Of a stretch of DNA of 34,688 nucleotides, positions 1 to 6,772 are shown one piece after another. The DNA is from an uncultured Mediterraneibacter sp. Lineage in GTDB: Bacteria > Bacillota > Clostridia > Lachnospirales > Lachnospiraceae. Every line of letters begins with the position of its first letter. The stretch's first letter is position 1. The stretch lies in assembly GCA_944381935.1 (NCBI GenBank), contig CALWMN010000027.1:1-34688 (forward strand). Direction: 5' to 3'. The notes under the pieces were generated by a model. That model was given only the letters and a program-made list of their open reading frames with translations, ran no database searches and was not told the origin of the DNA. The translations under genes were made by a program, and so were the position numbers.

Positions 1-2
1 GG

Positions 3-32
3 CTGCTGGATAAGGTGGTCGGCGGGGAATAA
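3..32 (+). CDS. 3' end of an upstream gene (partial)
   Basis: One plus-strand frame is open from the window edge and ends LLDKVVGGE followed by TAA. A perfect 12-bp inverted repeat starts 4 bases after the stop, as expected for a gene end with its terminator. Too little is visible to name the product, and the frame could be open by chance. Confidence 0.3.
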   Translation: MLDKVVGGE

Positions 33-36
33 AAAA

Positions 37-76
37 TTGCCCTTGTTTCGGCTCGTAAGGGCAAAAACAAGGGCAA
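37..76 (+). terminator. Inverted repeat, probable terminator of the upstream gene
   Basis: The arms TTGCCCTTGTTT (37-48) and AAACAAGGGCAA (65-76) are perfectly complementary around a 16-base loop. No clear T-run follows on the plus strand, so factor-independent termination is only a guess. It may instead belong with the other repeats in 1-480. Confidence 0.4.
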
Positions 77-144
77 ATAGATAAGGTTTGAATGAAAAAC
101 AGGCGTGAAGCCTTGAAAAATCAATGGTTTTTGAGGATTGGATA

Positions 145-162
145 GGCAAATTGCAATTTGCC
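145..162. repeat. 18-bp perfect palindrome
   Basis: GGCAAATTGCAATTTGCC reads identically on both strands. It lies in a gene-free stretch and could be a protein binding site or part of an old mobile-element end. Confidence 0.4.
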
Positions 163-163
163 C

Positions 164-424
164 TGTCCCAAAATGCATCAAAATCTCTCAAGACTGCCTG
201 CCCGTCCAGAAACATTTAGACTTTAAACCTCCTGGAACTGCACATTTTTCTCTGTAATCCTGCCTTCTTACTCAAAATACAGGAGGAATAAATTGTGCTA
301 TAAAAAAGCAAAACGTTCCACGCTTTCATGTAACACTCTATTGCGAGACGTAAAAAGGCACTTTTTCTCAAATCGTGACATAGTGAAAGTCATTTTGGGA
401 CACAGGAAACTTCATTTTGGGACA
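164..424. repeat. Three copies of the 12-mer CATTTTGGGACA
   Basis: The 12-mer occurs at 391-402 and 413-424 on the plus strand, 22 bp apart, and inverted at 164-175. The two direct copies share an extended AAACTTCATTTTGGGACAC-like context. With the palindrome at 145 and the hairpin at 436 this looks like decayed mobile-element or REP-type sequence. No transposase ORF is visible between the copies. The rest of 1-480 shows no gene. Confidence 0.45.
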
Positions 425-435
425 CCCTGAAACTT

Positions 436-478
436 AATCGGGGACGTAGCTAAATTCAATTTCACTACGTCCCCGATT
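436..478. repeat. Perfect 14-bp hairpin at the asnB 3' end
   Basis: AATCGGGGACGTAG (436-449) pairs perfectly with CTACGTCCCCGATT (465-478). It begins 3 bases after the stop codon of the minus-strand asparagine synthetase-like gene, so it may end that transcript, but there is no strong U-run on either side. The perfect stem, with the 12-mer copies just beside it, also fits a REP-like or MITE-like insertion. Confidence 0.5.
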
Positions 479-481
479 GAA

Positions 482-2020
482 TTATCGTTTTATGAAGTAT
501 TCTTCATACCACACAAGAAAGGTATAGATTGTCCACACTTTTCTCCAGTTATCTGAGTTTCCTCCCACGTATTCGTCGAAAATTGTGTTGATTTCATTCG
601 TATTGAAAAATTTTTCCGCAATGTCGCTGTGGAACAGTCTGCGCACATCTCCATTATATCTCTCGTCTGCCATCCAGATACGAATCGGCACGATGAATCC
701 CAGCTTCTTCCGGAACGCTATTTCTTCCGGCAGGACTTTTGCAGCAGCCGTGCGGAATGCGACTTTATTCTGCTCGTCATTGACCTTAAACCTCGCCGGC
801 ATCCGGGATGCAATATCGAAAATCCTTCTGTCAGTAAGCGGCATGCGGATCTCAAGCCCTGCAGCCGTACTCATCTTATCTACATTCAGGTAGATATCGC
901 CCTCAAGCCAGATCTGTATGTCCACATCTGACATCTTTGTCAGCGGGTCGAGTCCTTCTGCCTCCTCATAAATATGCTGCACCAGTTCAATCGGAAGTAC
1001 ATCCGGATCGTATTTCTTAAGGATCCTTTTCTTCTCATCTTCCTTCATAATGTTTGTGTTTCCCACATAAAAGGTTTTGAGGTTCTCCCCATAACGCTCC
1101 GCATTGCGGTACATATTATATCCGCCGAAAAACTCATCCGCCCCTTCGCCGGAGTAGCACAGCTTTGTGTGCTCTGCCGTTGCATTGCAGGCAATCGTAA
1201 ATGCAATTGCAGAGGCATCGCCTAACGGCTGCTCCATATTGTACATCACATATGGGACGATATCGAAATACTCCTCCGGTGTGATCAGGCATCTCGTGTT
1301 CTTTCTGCCCAGGATATCTGCCGTCTTCTTTGCCAAACCGGACTCATCGAACCTTTCCTCCTCGTATCCGCAGGAATCCGTCATCTCCACATCTGACATT
1401 GCCAGAACATAGGAAGAATCCACTCCACCCGACAGGAATGACTCTGCCGTCTCGTCCTCTGTCTTTACTTCCGGCATGATTTCCCGTATGGTTGTGTGTA
1501 CCTCATCCGCCCACTCTTCCAGTGTCCTGCTCTCATCCGGGTGGAACATAGGTGTCCAGTAACGCTCTATTTTCATTTTCCCGCCCTGCCAGATCAGGTA
1601 ATGCCCCGGCATCAGTTTCTTCAATCCACGGAAAAATGTATTCTCCCCTGCCACATAGGTCAGGCTCAGATAAATCTGTAGCATCTCCTCATTCAGTTCT
1701 TTTTTAAATCCCGGCTGTTCCATGATCTGACGGATCATTGTTCCGTAAAGCAGTGTCCCGTCATCTGTCTCATAATAATAAAACGGCTTTGTCCCGAAAT
1801 GGTCCCGCAAACAGAACAGCTTCTTTTCTTCCTCGTCCCACAGTGCGAACGCAAACATTCCGTGCATGTGGTCCGCCATCTCATACCCCCATGTCTCATA
1901 GGCTTTCACCAGGATCTCTTTTTCCCGCTCTTCTCTTGCAAGGTTCAGGGGCAGCTCCAGACGTTCACAGAGCTCCTCCCAGTTCCTGATATGCCCCCGG
2001 TATTCTTTTACTGTTATCAT
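482..2020 (-). CDS. Asparagine synthetase-like protein lacking the N-terminal Cys
   Basis: Predicted ATP-dependent amidation of aspartate by AMP activation. The C-terminal synthetase domain is intact: the PP-loop SGGVDSS is at residues 197-203, followed by CYSGEGADEFFGGY and GLEIRMP. The N-terminal part matches only the later half of a class II glutamine amidotransferase domain (GMFAFALWD at 54-62). The first ~70 residues of ordinary AsnB, with the nucleophile Cys in MCGI, are absent. At 512 aa it is shorter than usual AsnB (520-610). The start is supported by an AGGAGAGG site and a TTGAAA/TATAAT promoter just upstream, so this is probably not a frameshift or 5' deletion. It may use free ammonia or a partner glutaminase (inference). 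Monocistronic between a promoter and a hairpin. I give no symbol because asnB implies glutamine hydrolysis. Confidence 0.85.
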   Translation of the reverse strand: MITVKEYRGHIRNWEELCERLELPLNLAREEREKEILVKAYETWGYEMADHMHGMFAFALWDEEEKKLFCLRDHFGTKPFYYYETDDGTLLYGTMIRQIMEQPGFKKELNEEMLQIYLSLTYVAGENTFFRGLKKLMPGHYLIWQGGKMKIERYWTPMFHPDESRTLEEWADEVHTTIREIMPEVKTEDETAESFLSGGVDSSYVLAMSDVEMTDSCGYEEERFDESGLAKKTADILGRKNTRCLITPEEYFDIVPYVMYNMEQPLGDASAIAFTIACNATAEHTKLCYSGEGADEFFGGYNMYRNAERYGENLKTFYVGNTNIMKEDEKKRILKKYDPDVLPIELVQHIYEEAEGLDPLTKMSDVDIQIWLEGDIYLNVDKMSTAAGLEIRMPLTDRRIFDIASRMPARFKVNDEQNKVAFRTAAAKVLPEEIAFRKKLGFIVPIRIWMADERYNGDVRRLFHSDIAEKFFNTNEINTIFDEYVGGNSDNWRKVWTIYTFLVWYEEYFIKR

Positions 2021-2073
2021 ATGTAAACCCTCTCCTGTAAAAATTGTCGAACTTTGTCCTTGCTACAAACAAT

Positions 2074-2101
2074 ATTATAACGGAATCCAGAAGCATTTCA
2101 A
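2074..2101 (-). promoter_or_regulatory. Promoter of the asparagine synthetase-like gene
   Basis: On the minus strand TTGAAA (2096-2101) and a perfect TATAAT (2074-2079) are 16 bases apart. The start codon is about 50 bases downstream. Confidence 0.7.
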
Positions 2102-2161
2102 CCGCTTTTCCCATAATCTGCACCCACACATATCATGTAATTGCACAATTATCGCAATCGC

Positions 2162-2198
2162 AAAAAGGGCTGCCGTTTTTTATCCGACAGCCCTTTTT
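2162..2198. terminator. Bidirectional intrinsic terminator
   Basis: AAAAAGGGCTG (2162-2172) and CAGCCCTTTTT (2188-2198) form an 11-bp stem flanked by A/T runs. It lies 27 bases beyond the stop of the minus-strand gene at 2225, which it should terminate. Confidence 0.85.
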
Positions 2199-2224
2199 GC
2201 TTCACCTCTGATCCTTGTAAATCT

Positions 2225-2581
2225 CTATAACATTTGATCCTTTTTCTCCAAGATCGCTTCCACAGCCGCGCACGCCGGGCAGTCGCAGTATTTCGCGCCG
2301 GCAGCCTTAATCTCTTTCGCATGGGCGGCAACTTCTTTCGTCTTGTCCGCTCCGAATACCTGTGCGCCCATATCAGATTCTGCAAATGCAATCAGGTTGT
2401 CCAGCGGCATAATGTCCTGCTCAAGCTCTTCGATATATGCCTTTGTCGCCTCTTCCTCTCTGTCTGTCCCGACCGCATCCAGCCATACTTTGGCGGCATC
2501 CTTTGCCTCCTGGCTGCAGGAGTATGCCTCCATCATTTCATGTGTCTTTTCTACAACATAATCCCGTACTTCTTTGTTCAT
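2225..2581 (-). CDS. Conserved 118-aa protein with CxCPAC motif
   Basis: A small, acidic, mostly helical protein with no signal peptide or membrane segment, so probably cytosolic. The C-terminus carries KYCDCPACAAVEAIL, a CxCxxC arrangement that could bind metal or form a disulfide; another Cys sits in EAYSCSQEAKD. I chose the ATG at 2581 (MNKEVRDYVV) over an upstream in-frame ATG because AAGAAGG lies 8 bases before it. From memory, close relatives in Lachnospiraceae are often auto-annotated as Hsp90 or molecular chaperone, but nothing here resembles the Hsp90 ATPase fold, so I would not transfer that name. Monocistronic with its own terminator. Function unknown. Confidence 0.75.
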   Translation of the reverse strand: MNKEVRDYVVEKTHEMMEAYSCSQEAKDAAKVWLDAVGTDREEEATKAYIEELEQDIMPLDNLIAFAESDMGAQVFGADKTKEVAAHAKEIKAAGAKYCDCPACAAVEAILEKKDQML

Positions 2582-2767
2582 GTCTTGCACCTTCTTTCTT
2601 AAACTATGCCCTAATTCTACCACATCATCCGGTACTTTTCACTATCTTCCTTTTTTTATTGCGAAAACGGTTTAAGATGCAGGATTCCCATTATTGCTCT
2701 TATCCCCGTATTGTTTTCTGATTTTTCTGAATATTATATGTTTTTTTATTTTTTATCAGTTTTTATC

Positions 2768-2796
2768 TTGACATTCCCATCTTTGTGAGCTATTAT
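2768..2796 (+). promoter_or_regulatory. Promoter of the intergenic ncRNA
   Basis: A consensus TTGACA (2768-2773), a 17-base spacer and TATTAT (2791-2796). No conventional ORF follows; a terminator ends the unit about 230 bases on. Confidence 0.75.
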
Positions 2797-2961
2797 ATAG
2801 CTATCAAAAGAAAAGGAGGACGGACCACCAAAAACATAAGCAAGACCCTAAAATTTTAAAAGAAAAGAGGTATAGTCCAATGGGAAGATAAAAGAATTTC
2901 GGAAAACACTATTCAGTGAATAGTTTCAGATAGATATCAATTCAATAAGGAGGTTGGGCCA

Positions 2962-2979
2962 ATGGATGTAATAAGCTGA
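2962..2979 (+). CDS. Five-codon micro-ORF with an ideal ribosome site
   Basis: ATG GAT GTA ATA AGC TGA (MDVIS) is preceded by AAGGAGG at 2947-2953 with eight bases between. The stop codon touches the terminator stem. Either it is translated, for example as a leader that affects termination, or the purine-rich site has a structural role in the ncRNA and the ORF is chance. Confidence 0.25.
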   Translation: MDVIS

Positions 2980-3026
2980 AAATCCACTGTACGAAGAGGT
3001 AAGTCGATACAGTGGATTTTTATTTT
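2979..3026 (+). terminator. Intrinsic terminator of the ncRNA
   Basis: AAAATCCACTGT (2979-2990) pairs with ACAGTGGATTTT (3009-3020), followed by T/A-rich sequence including TTTTT. It could also help end the minus-strand lipoprotein transcript. Confidence 0.85.
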
Positions 3027-3073
3027 GCCCATATTTTCAATTTCTCTGCTTGACGGATCGGTTTTTTATCTCT

Positions 3074-3280
3074 TTACTGTTCAGCCGCCGAGCTGTCATC
3101 AAGCGCCTCATCGATCTTATCTTGTACATCGTCTTTTACATTCTGGACCGCTTCCTCTACCTGTTCCCGGTCCATCTCATTCCCATTTTTGTCATAGTTA
3201 TGAGAGTAAACGCATCCTGACAGGAAAGGCATGGCAATTGCCAGGGTAAGAAGAACCGTCCATTTCCATTTCTCCCTCAT
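3074..3280 (-). CDS. Small secreted lipoprotein, 68 aa
   Basis: The N-terminus is a lipoprotein signal: MREKWKW, a hydrophobic run, then the lipobox FLSGC with Cys23 as the lipidated residue. The mature part, about 45 residues, is very acidic and helical (EEAVQNVKDDVQDKIDEALDD) with no recognisable domain, probably a short coil on the outer face of the membrane. I chose the ATG at 3280 because AGGAGG lies 7 bases upstream; the longer open frame reads through the neighbouring GNAT gene. It starts about 55 bases after that gene and may share its transcript. Function unknown. Confidence 0.7.
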   Translation of the reverse strand: MREKWKWTVLLTLAIAMPFLSGCVYSHNYDKNGNEMDREQVEEAVQNVKDDVQDKIDEALDDSSAAEQ

Positions 3281-3335
3281 TGCAAACCACCTCCTAATAA
3301 AAGATCTTTTTGACTGACCGTGCCAGGCATTTTCC

Positions 3336-3791
3336 TTATTCCAGCATCTTTTCCATATGGATACAGCGGAAGGTCCAGCCATGCACAATCCTGTTATAAT
3401 CAGCCGTATATCCGAGCTTTTCGTAGAATCCGACGGCCACATCCCGGCTGTCCAGCACAGCCTTTCTGCATCCCAGCTCCTTCGCCCACTTTTCAGCTTC
3501 CGCGACGAGCATCCTCCCCAGTCCCTGTTTCCTGTATTCCGGAAGGACAACAATGCGCCCGAACATCATGGCAGAAACATCTCCTTCTTCCTCCGGCAGC
3601 TCATATAACCGGCATGTGGCAACGGGAAATTCCCTGTCAAGGATCACGATATATTTTGTGTCAGGCGTATCGTGCTCGTCAAACTCTTCCTGCAGCGTGA
3701 TATTGTGCTGCCTTGCCATTGCCTGGATGCGCACATAGTAGGCGCCTGCCTGCTGATACGTCTTGCCTGCTCTTATCACCTTGAAATCCAT
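3336..3791 (-). CDS. GNAT family N-acetyltransferase
   Basis: Predicted to transfer an acyl group from acyl-CoA to an amine; substrate unknown. The 151-aa protein shows the GNAT core: beta strand RIVVLPEYR followed by the pyrophosphate-binding loop RKQGLGRML, then a helix, AVLDSRD, and the C-terminal VGFYEKLGYT typical of the fold. I chose the ATG at 3791 (MDFKVI) because GAGAGGAG lies 8 bases upstream. That start overlaps the end of a degraded reading frame (TATGG...TGA), a sign of former translational coupling. Cytosolic. Confidence 0.85.
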   Translation of the reverse strand: MDFKVIRAGKTYQQAGAYYVRIQAMARQHNITLQEEFDEHDTPDTKYIVILDREFPVATCRLYELPEEEGDVSAMMFGRIVVLPEYRKQGLGRMLVAEAEKWAKELGCRKAVLDSRDVAVGFYEKLGYTADYNRIVHGWTFRCIHMEKMLE

Positions 3792-4099
3792 AGATATTCT
3801 CCTCTCTGGCGTCTGATCCGTTCTGCGATGCCCCAAAGCTCCTTGTACAGCATCTTTCCATTCTTTCGCTCTGACCTCATAAGCGATACTTTTTCACAGT
3901 CATCTCCGCTCCCGGCAGATGCACGAATCCCCTTCTCCGACAGGGACAGCCTGAACCCATAGGGGGCGGCACCTTCCCGATTACTTCCTTCTGACCATAT
4001 ATCTCACCGCCTGCACCCATACAGACGGACAGCAGATTACTCCACCGCAGGAAAAAGAAACATCAGGGAGAGAACTGCCGGTTTCATTTTCTTTTTCAT
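3776..4099 (-). pseudogene. Degraded lipoprotein-type gene upstream of the GNAT gene
   Basis: One frame runs 108 codons from an ATG with a good AGGAG site (about 7 bases upstream) to a TGA overlapping the GNAT start. It is broken by TAA at codon 21 (4037-4039) and TGA at codon 32 (4004-4006). The first 20 codons read MKKKMKPAVLSLMFLFPAVE, the start of a signal peptide. After the second stop the frame stays open and looks protein-like (YGFRLSLSEKGIRAS, LYKELWGIAERIRR). I read it as a secreted protein gene killed by two nonsense changes. The 20-codon ORF may still be translated. I do not recognise the mature domain. Confidence 0.45.
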
Positions 4100-4174
4100 A
4101 ATAATTCTCCTGACTATCTGACTGCCTGTACTGTTTTTGTACAGATTTTCCACATAGCCCTGTCCGACAGACCT

Positions 4175-4180
4175 ATTATA
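4175..4180 (-). promoter_or_regulatory. Candidate -10 box before the degraded gene
   Basis: A perfect TATAAT on the minus strand, about 75 bases before the ATG at 4099. No convincing -35 hexamer is seen at 16-18 bases. Confidence 0.35.
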
Positions 4181-4187
4181 ACATGTT

Positions 4188-4301
4188 TCAGCAGGATAAA
4201 ACAGTTTGTTTTGCTCTGACAATTACGATGTCATCATTCCCGATTTCATGAAAACAGGGCACTTCCTCATCATATGAGTCAGTACCCTCTATCCATTTCA
4301 T
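4188..4301 (-). CDS. Possible 37-aa ORF, unknown
   Basis: ATG to TGA with plausible codon use (starts MKWIEGTDSYDEEVPC, ends VRAKQTVLSC). It has no close ribosome site; AGGAG is about 17 bases upstream. It overlaps the candidate promoter of the degraded lipoprotein-type gene. It may be a short protein or the remains of a longer gene. Nothing else is seen in 4188-4352. Confidence 0.25.
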   Translation of the reverse strand: MKWIEGTDSYDEEVPCFHEIGNDDIVIVRAKQTVLSC

Positions 4302-4352
4302 ATTCACAGATGAACAGCTTCTCCTGTTATTGACTTAATCTTCTGCATGGAA

Positions 4353-4520
4353 TTATGCCCGGCGTCTGTTCAGGTATACCCTGACTGCTGTCAAGATCGC
4401 CAAGATGATCCCGATTGCCAGAGTGTTGACCGGATACTGACCTGCCAGCCATGCATACACTGCCGAAACTATCAAAAGGACAACTAAAATTCCTGATGCA
4501 GCTTTTAAAATCTTCTCCAT
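4353..4520 (-). CDS. Small membrane protein, 55 aa
   Basis: Two hydrophobic segments separated by GQYPVN: ASGILVVLLIVSAVYAWLAG and TLAIGIILAILTAVRVYL, ending in NRRRA. This predicts a two-helix hairpin in the membrane with a positively charged tail inside. The ATG at 4520 (MEKILKAA) is chosen because AAAGGAGAGAG lies immediately upstream; an in-frame ATG six codons earlier has no such site. Such proteins are common and uncharacterised in Clostridia. No partner is obvious. Confidence 0.6.
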   Translation of the reverse strand: MEKILKAASGILVVLLIVSAVYAWLAGQYPVNTLAIGIILAILTAVRVYLNRRRA

Positions 4521-4597
4521 TTCTCTCTCCTTTTCCATTTTTTCAAAGTGTATCAGCTAATAGTAGAAAAAATTCTGTATAACTTTTTAAGTTTCTC

Positions 4598-5062
4598 TTA
4601 ATTTCTCTCCCATACCATGCGATATTCTCTCTCCCCGGTACTTTCATCCCGCCCCTCCTCTTTCATACAAAAATGCTCCCTCTGGTAGAAGTTCACGGCA
4701 CGCCGGTTCTTCTTGTATACATTTAACGCAAGTTTCGGCTTCCTCTCTTTCGCATAATCCAGAAGTGCGCGCCCGATACCATGTGACTGCGCCCTGCCGC
4801 ACACAAAAATCCCTTCTATATATTCCTCATTCAGCCCGATAAACCCCAGGATATCATTTTCTTTGGATCTTTCCTGTTTACAGTCCGGTTTGTCGTCTTC
4901 CCCTTCGTAGACGTACAGTTCTGCCTTACAGAGCATCTCCCTCACCTCCGGAAAATGATCTTCCCAATATTCTGCCGGAATAAAGCCATGCGCCTGAAGA
5001 TTGGTGTCCAACCAGATTTGTGCGACTCTGTCTATATCTGTTTTCCGCATTTTTCTTATCAT
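4598..5062 (-). CDS. GNAT family N-acetyltransferase, YjaB-like
   Basis: A 154-aa protein starting MIRKMRKTDIDRVAQIWLDTN, the usual first strand and helix of YjaB-type GNATs. The acetyl-CoA loop is GRAQSHGIGRALL, followed by LALNVYKKNRRAVNFYQREHF, where Tyr and Asn are the usual family residues near the catalytic site. A charged insertion (about residues 54-70, EGEDDKPDCKQERSKEN) sits before the strand ILGFIGL. GGAGG lies 6 bases before the start. It follows the DUF1349 gene on the same strand, separated by ~145 bases holding a possible 41-codon ORF, and may be cotranscribed. Substrate unknown. Confidence 0.85.
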   Translation of the reverse strand: MIRKMRKTDIDRVAQIWLDTNLQAHGFIPAEYWEDHFPEVREMLCKAELYVYEGEDDKPDCKQERSKENDILGFIGLNEEYIEGIFVCGRAQSHGIGRALLDYAKERKPKLALNVYKKNRRAVNFYQREHFCMKEEGRDESTGEREYRMVWERN

Positions 5063-5080
5063 ATAATCCTCCCCATTGGC

Positions 5081-5206
5081 TTATTTCTGTTCCTTGCCCC
5101 GCTTTTTCAAGTCCCTGCCCACCCGGTCAGACAGACCGTTCCTGACAGGAATCCCGCCTCTCTGATGTCGGGTAAATCGGCCAGTTCCGCCGCCGACAAA
5201 TATCAT
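5081..5206 (-). CDS. Possible 41-aa basic ORF coupled to the DUF1349 gene
   Basis: Its ATG begins one base after the TGA of the DUF1349 gene (TGACATG), allowing stop-restart translation, and it ends 18 bases before the GNAT start. The product is very basic and Gly-rich (ends LKKRGKEQK). No ribosome site of its own and no homology that I recognise, so it may be a chance frame. Confidence 0.25.
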   Translation of the reverse strand: MIFVGGGTGRFTRHQRGGIPVRNGLSDRVGRDLKKRGKEQK

Positions 5207-5207
5207 G

Positions 5208-5834
5208 TCATTCTTTCTGAGCTTTTTCACCTTCTTCATCCGGCTGCTGTCCGTCGTGCGCTTTCCACTTGCACTCTGTCAGCTCCATATCGGAAAACAC
5301 TGCCTTAAAGGACGAATCCTCCGGCGAGCAGGCGTAGATGCCGAAGCGGATCGTCCCGCCTCCTCTGTGCATATGGCAGATCCGCATCTGCCGAAAATGA
5401 GTCCCGTCTGAAGAACATTCGATACAATAGTCGTCCTCTCTCCGGCTGAAGCGGTACCACATGGATGTTACCGACGCGTCTATCGCTGTCGTCGCCCAGT
5501 CTGAGTATCCCTCATTCGTTACAACACTTCCCAGATGCTGATATTCTTCATTTTCATACTCAACAGAGCCTTTCAGCCAGTTCTCACTGTCAAGATACAT
5601 GACGATGCCACACTGGTCGAATCTGCAGTGGCTCTCCCGGAAATCTGTTCTGACAGTAAAGCTGAAATATTTTTCCTCCGTCTCCATCTGGAACACAGGG
5701 GCATTGTCATTGCGGAAATGATAGTAAGTCCTCTGCCACAGGTCTGTATGAGGTTTTGTTACAATCTCCACAGTATCATCCGTAATATGAAAGCTTTCCG
5801 GTTCTCTTGTCCATTTGAATTTAGCCAGGTCCAT
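5208..5834 (-). CDS. DUF1349 concanavalin-A-like domain protein
   Basis: A 208-aa cytosolic protein with no signal peptide. The pattern TDLWQRTYYHFRNDNAPVF ... DQCGIVMYLDSENWLKGSVEYEN ... RREDDYCIECSSDG ... IRFGIYACSP matches the DUF1349 family (beta-sandwich; yeast Ree1 and bacterial YnaC-like proteins). The biochemical role is not established; carbohydrate binding is a guess from the fold. The C-terminal ~20 residues are a charged tail. GGAGG lies 7 bases before the ATG at 5834. First gene of a possible unit with the 41-aa ORF and the YjaB-like GNAT. Confidence 0.85.
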   Translation of the reverse strand: MDLAKFKWTREPESFHITDDTVEIVTKPHTDLWQRTYYHFRNDNAPVFQMETEEKYFSFTVRTDFRESHCRFDQCGIVMYLDSENWLKGSVEYENEEYQHLGSVVTNEGYSDWATTAIDASVTSMWYRFSRREDDYCIECSSDGTHFRQMRICHMHRGGGTIRFGIYACSPEDSSFKAVFSDMELTECKWKAHDGQQPDEEGEKAQKE

Positions 5835-6026
5835 TCTTTTCCCTCCACTTTTTCCCGCAGAATACTGTCTGCCGTTCCATTTTTACCCTGATTATATCAG
5901 GATTACCGGCTCCCTTCAAGAAACGCCCCTCTTTTTGCATGGCAGCACAGACGCAGGTCTGGTTTCATTTCCGAAGATATGTGGTATACTGATTTGTAAA
6001 GGTAATATAAAAAGGAGTGTAAAGAA

Positions 6027-6767
6027 ATGGCAAAAATACAGTGCAATGTAATTTCCTATCTTTTAAAAAGAACTGTAGACCTCACGATCATTCTTCCTAC
6101 TGTCACTATACCGGAGGCGTCACAGCCGGACCTTAGAAATGTCCATCATACATACCCCCATCCTTATCCGGTACTGTACCTGCTGCATGGCATGGGCAAT
6201 AACCATCAGCAATGGGGCGGGTACACCAATATCGAATTATACGCTGAGGAACGGCAGATCGCGGTGGTGATGATCTCCGGCGAAAATAAATTTTACCTGA
6301 ACAGCGGAAAAGACCTGTTCTATGATTTTATTGAGACAGAGCTTCCGGAATTTGTAAGAAATACATTTCCCATTTCTGACAAAAAGGAAGATACCTATAT
6401 CGCCGGATTGTCTATGGGCGGATTCGGCGCCCTTATCCACGGCCTTAAAAACCCGCAGAATTACCGGGCTATCGGCGCCTTCTCCGCGGCAGTTGGTGTA
6501 CCCGAAGTGGAGAACAGTACGCTGACAGATATCCCTCTCTCTGCGCAGGGCTGTCCCGCACTGTATCTCACATGCGGGGAGGATGATTTCCTTTATGAAA
6601 ACAACTGTCAGTTCATCCGCCATCTTGAAAGCAGAAATATCACATACACCTGGGTCAGCGAACCGGGTTACACACACGAATGGAGGTTCTGGGATCTCGC
6701 TGTCGAGCGGTTTCTTGACTGGCTTCCCCGTACGGACCACTATGCCGGAATAAAGAGAAAAATCTGA
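6027..6767 (+). CDS. Alpha/beta hydrolase, esterase D/EstA type
   Basis: Predicted serine carboxylesterase acting on short acyl esters (tributyrin or feruloyl esterase group, PF00756). HGMGNNHQQW (54-63) supplies the oxyanion hole. The nucleophile elbow GLSMGG places Ser129. The acid is probably Asp in TCGEDDFLY, and the His lies in YTHEWRFWD. The length of 246 aa is normal for the EstA family. There is no signal peptide, so it is probably cytosolic. AAAGGAG lies 10 bases before the ATG at 6027, and TATACT at about 5979 is a possible -10. It converges on the flavin reductase gene with only five bases between the stop codons. Confidence 0.9.
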   Translation: MAKIQCNVISYLLKRTVDLTIILPTVTIPEASQPDLRNVHHTYPHPYPVLYLLHGMGNNHQQWGGYTNIELYAEERQIAVVMISGENKFYLNSGKDLFYDFIETELPEFVRNTFPISDKKEDTYIAGLSMGGFGALIHGLKNPQNYRAIGAFSAAVGVPEVENSTLTDIPLSAQGCPALYLTCGEDDFLYENNCQFIRHLESRNITYTWVSEPGYTHEWRFWDLAVERFLDWLPRTDHYAGIKRKI

Positions 6768-6772
6768 CCTGA

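Larger units (their letters stand above)
2803..3026 (+). ncRNA. Probable ~225-nt structured non-coding RNA, unassigned
   Basis: A free-standing transcription unit: a strong sigma-A-type promoter, about 225 bases without a sizeable ORF, and an intrinsic terminator. Visible structure includes a hairpin ACTATTC/GAATAGT (2908-2924) and a long-range pairing of GGACCACC (2822-2829) with GGTTGGGCC (2952-2960), seven base pairs with one mismatch and one bulge, closing a large domain. CCAATGG occurs twice and GGAGG twice. The second is a textbook AAGGAGG site eight bases before a five-codon ORF (2962-2979). Size and setting would suit raiA-motif RNA or another large clostridial ncRNA, but I cannot confirm a family from the sequence. 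The nearest genes point the other way. Confidence 0.6.

Noticed and set aside
482-2020. Frameshifted or 5'-deleted asnB
   Set aside because: No glutaminase N-terminus is seen in any frame upstream, and promoter and ribosome site fit the present start.
2225-2581. Hsp90 family chaperone
   Set aside because: At 118 aa with no GHKL ATPase motifs the name would be a propagated annotation error.
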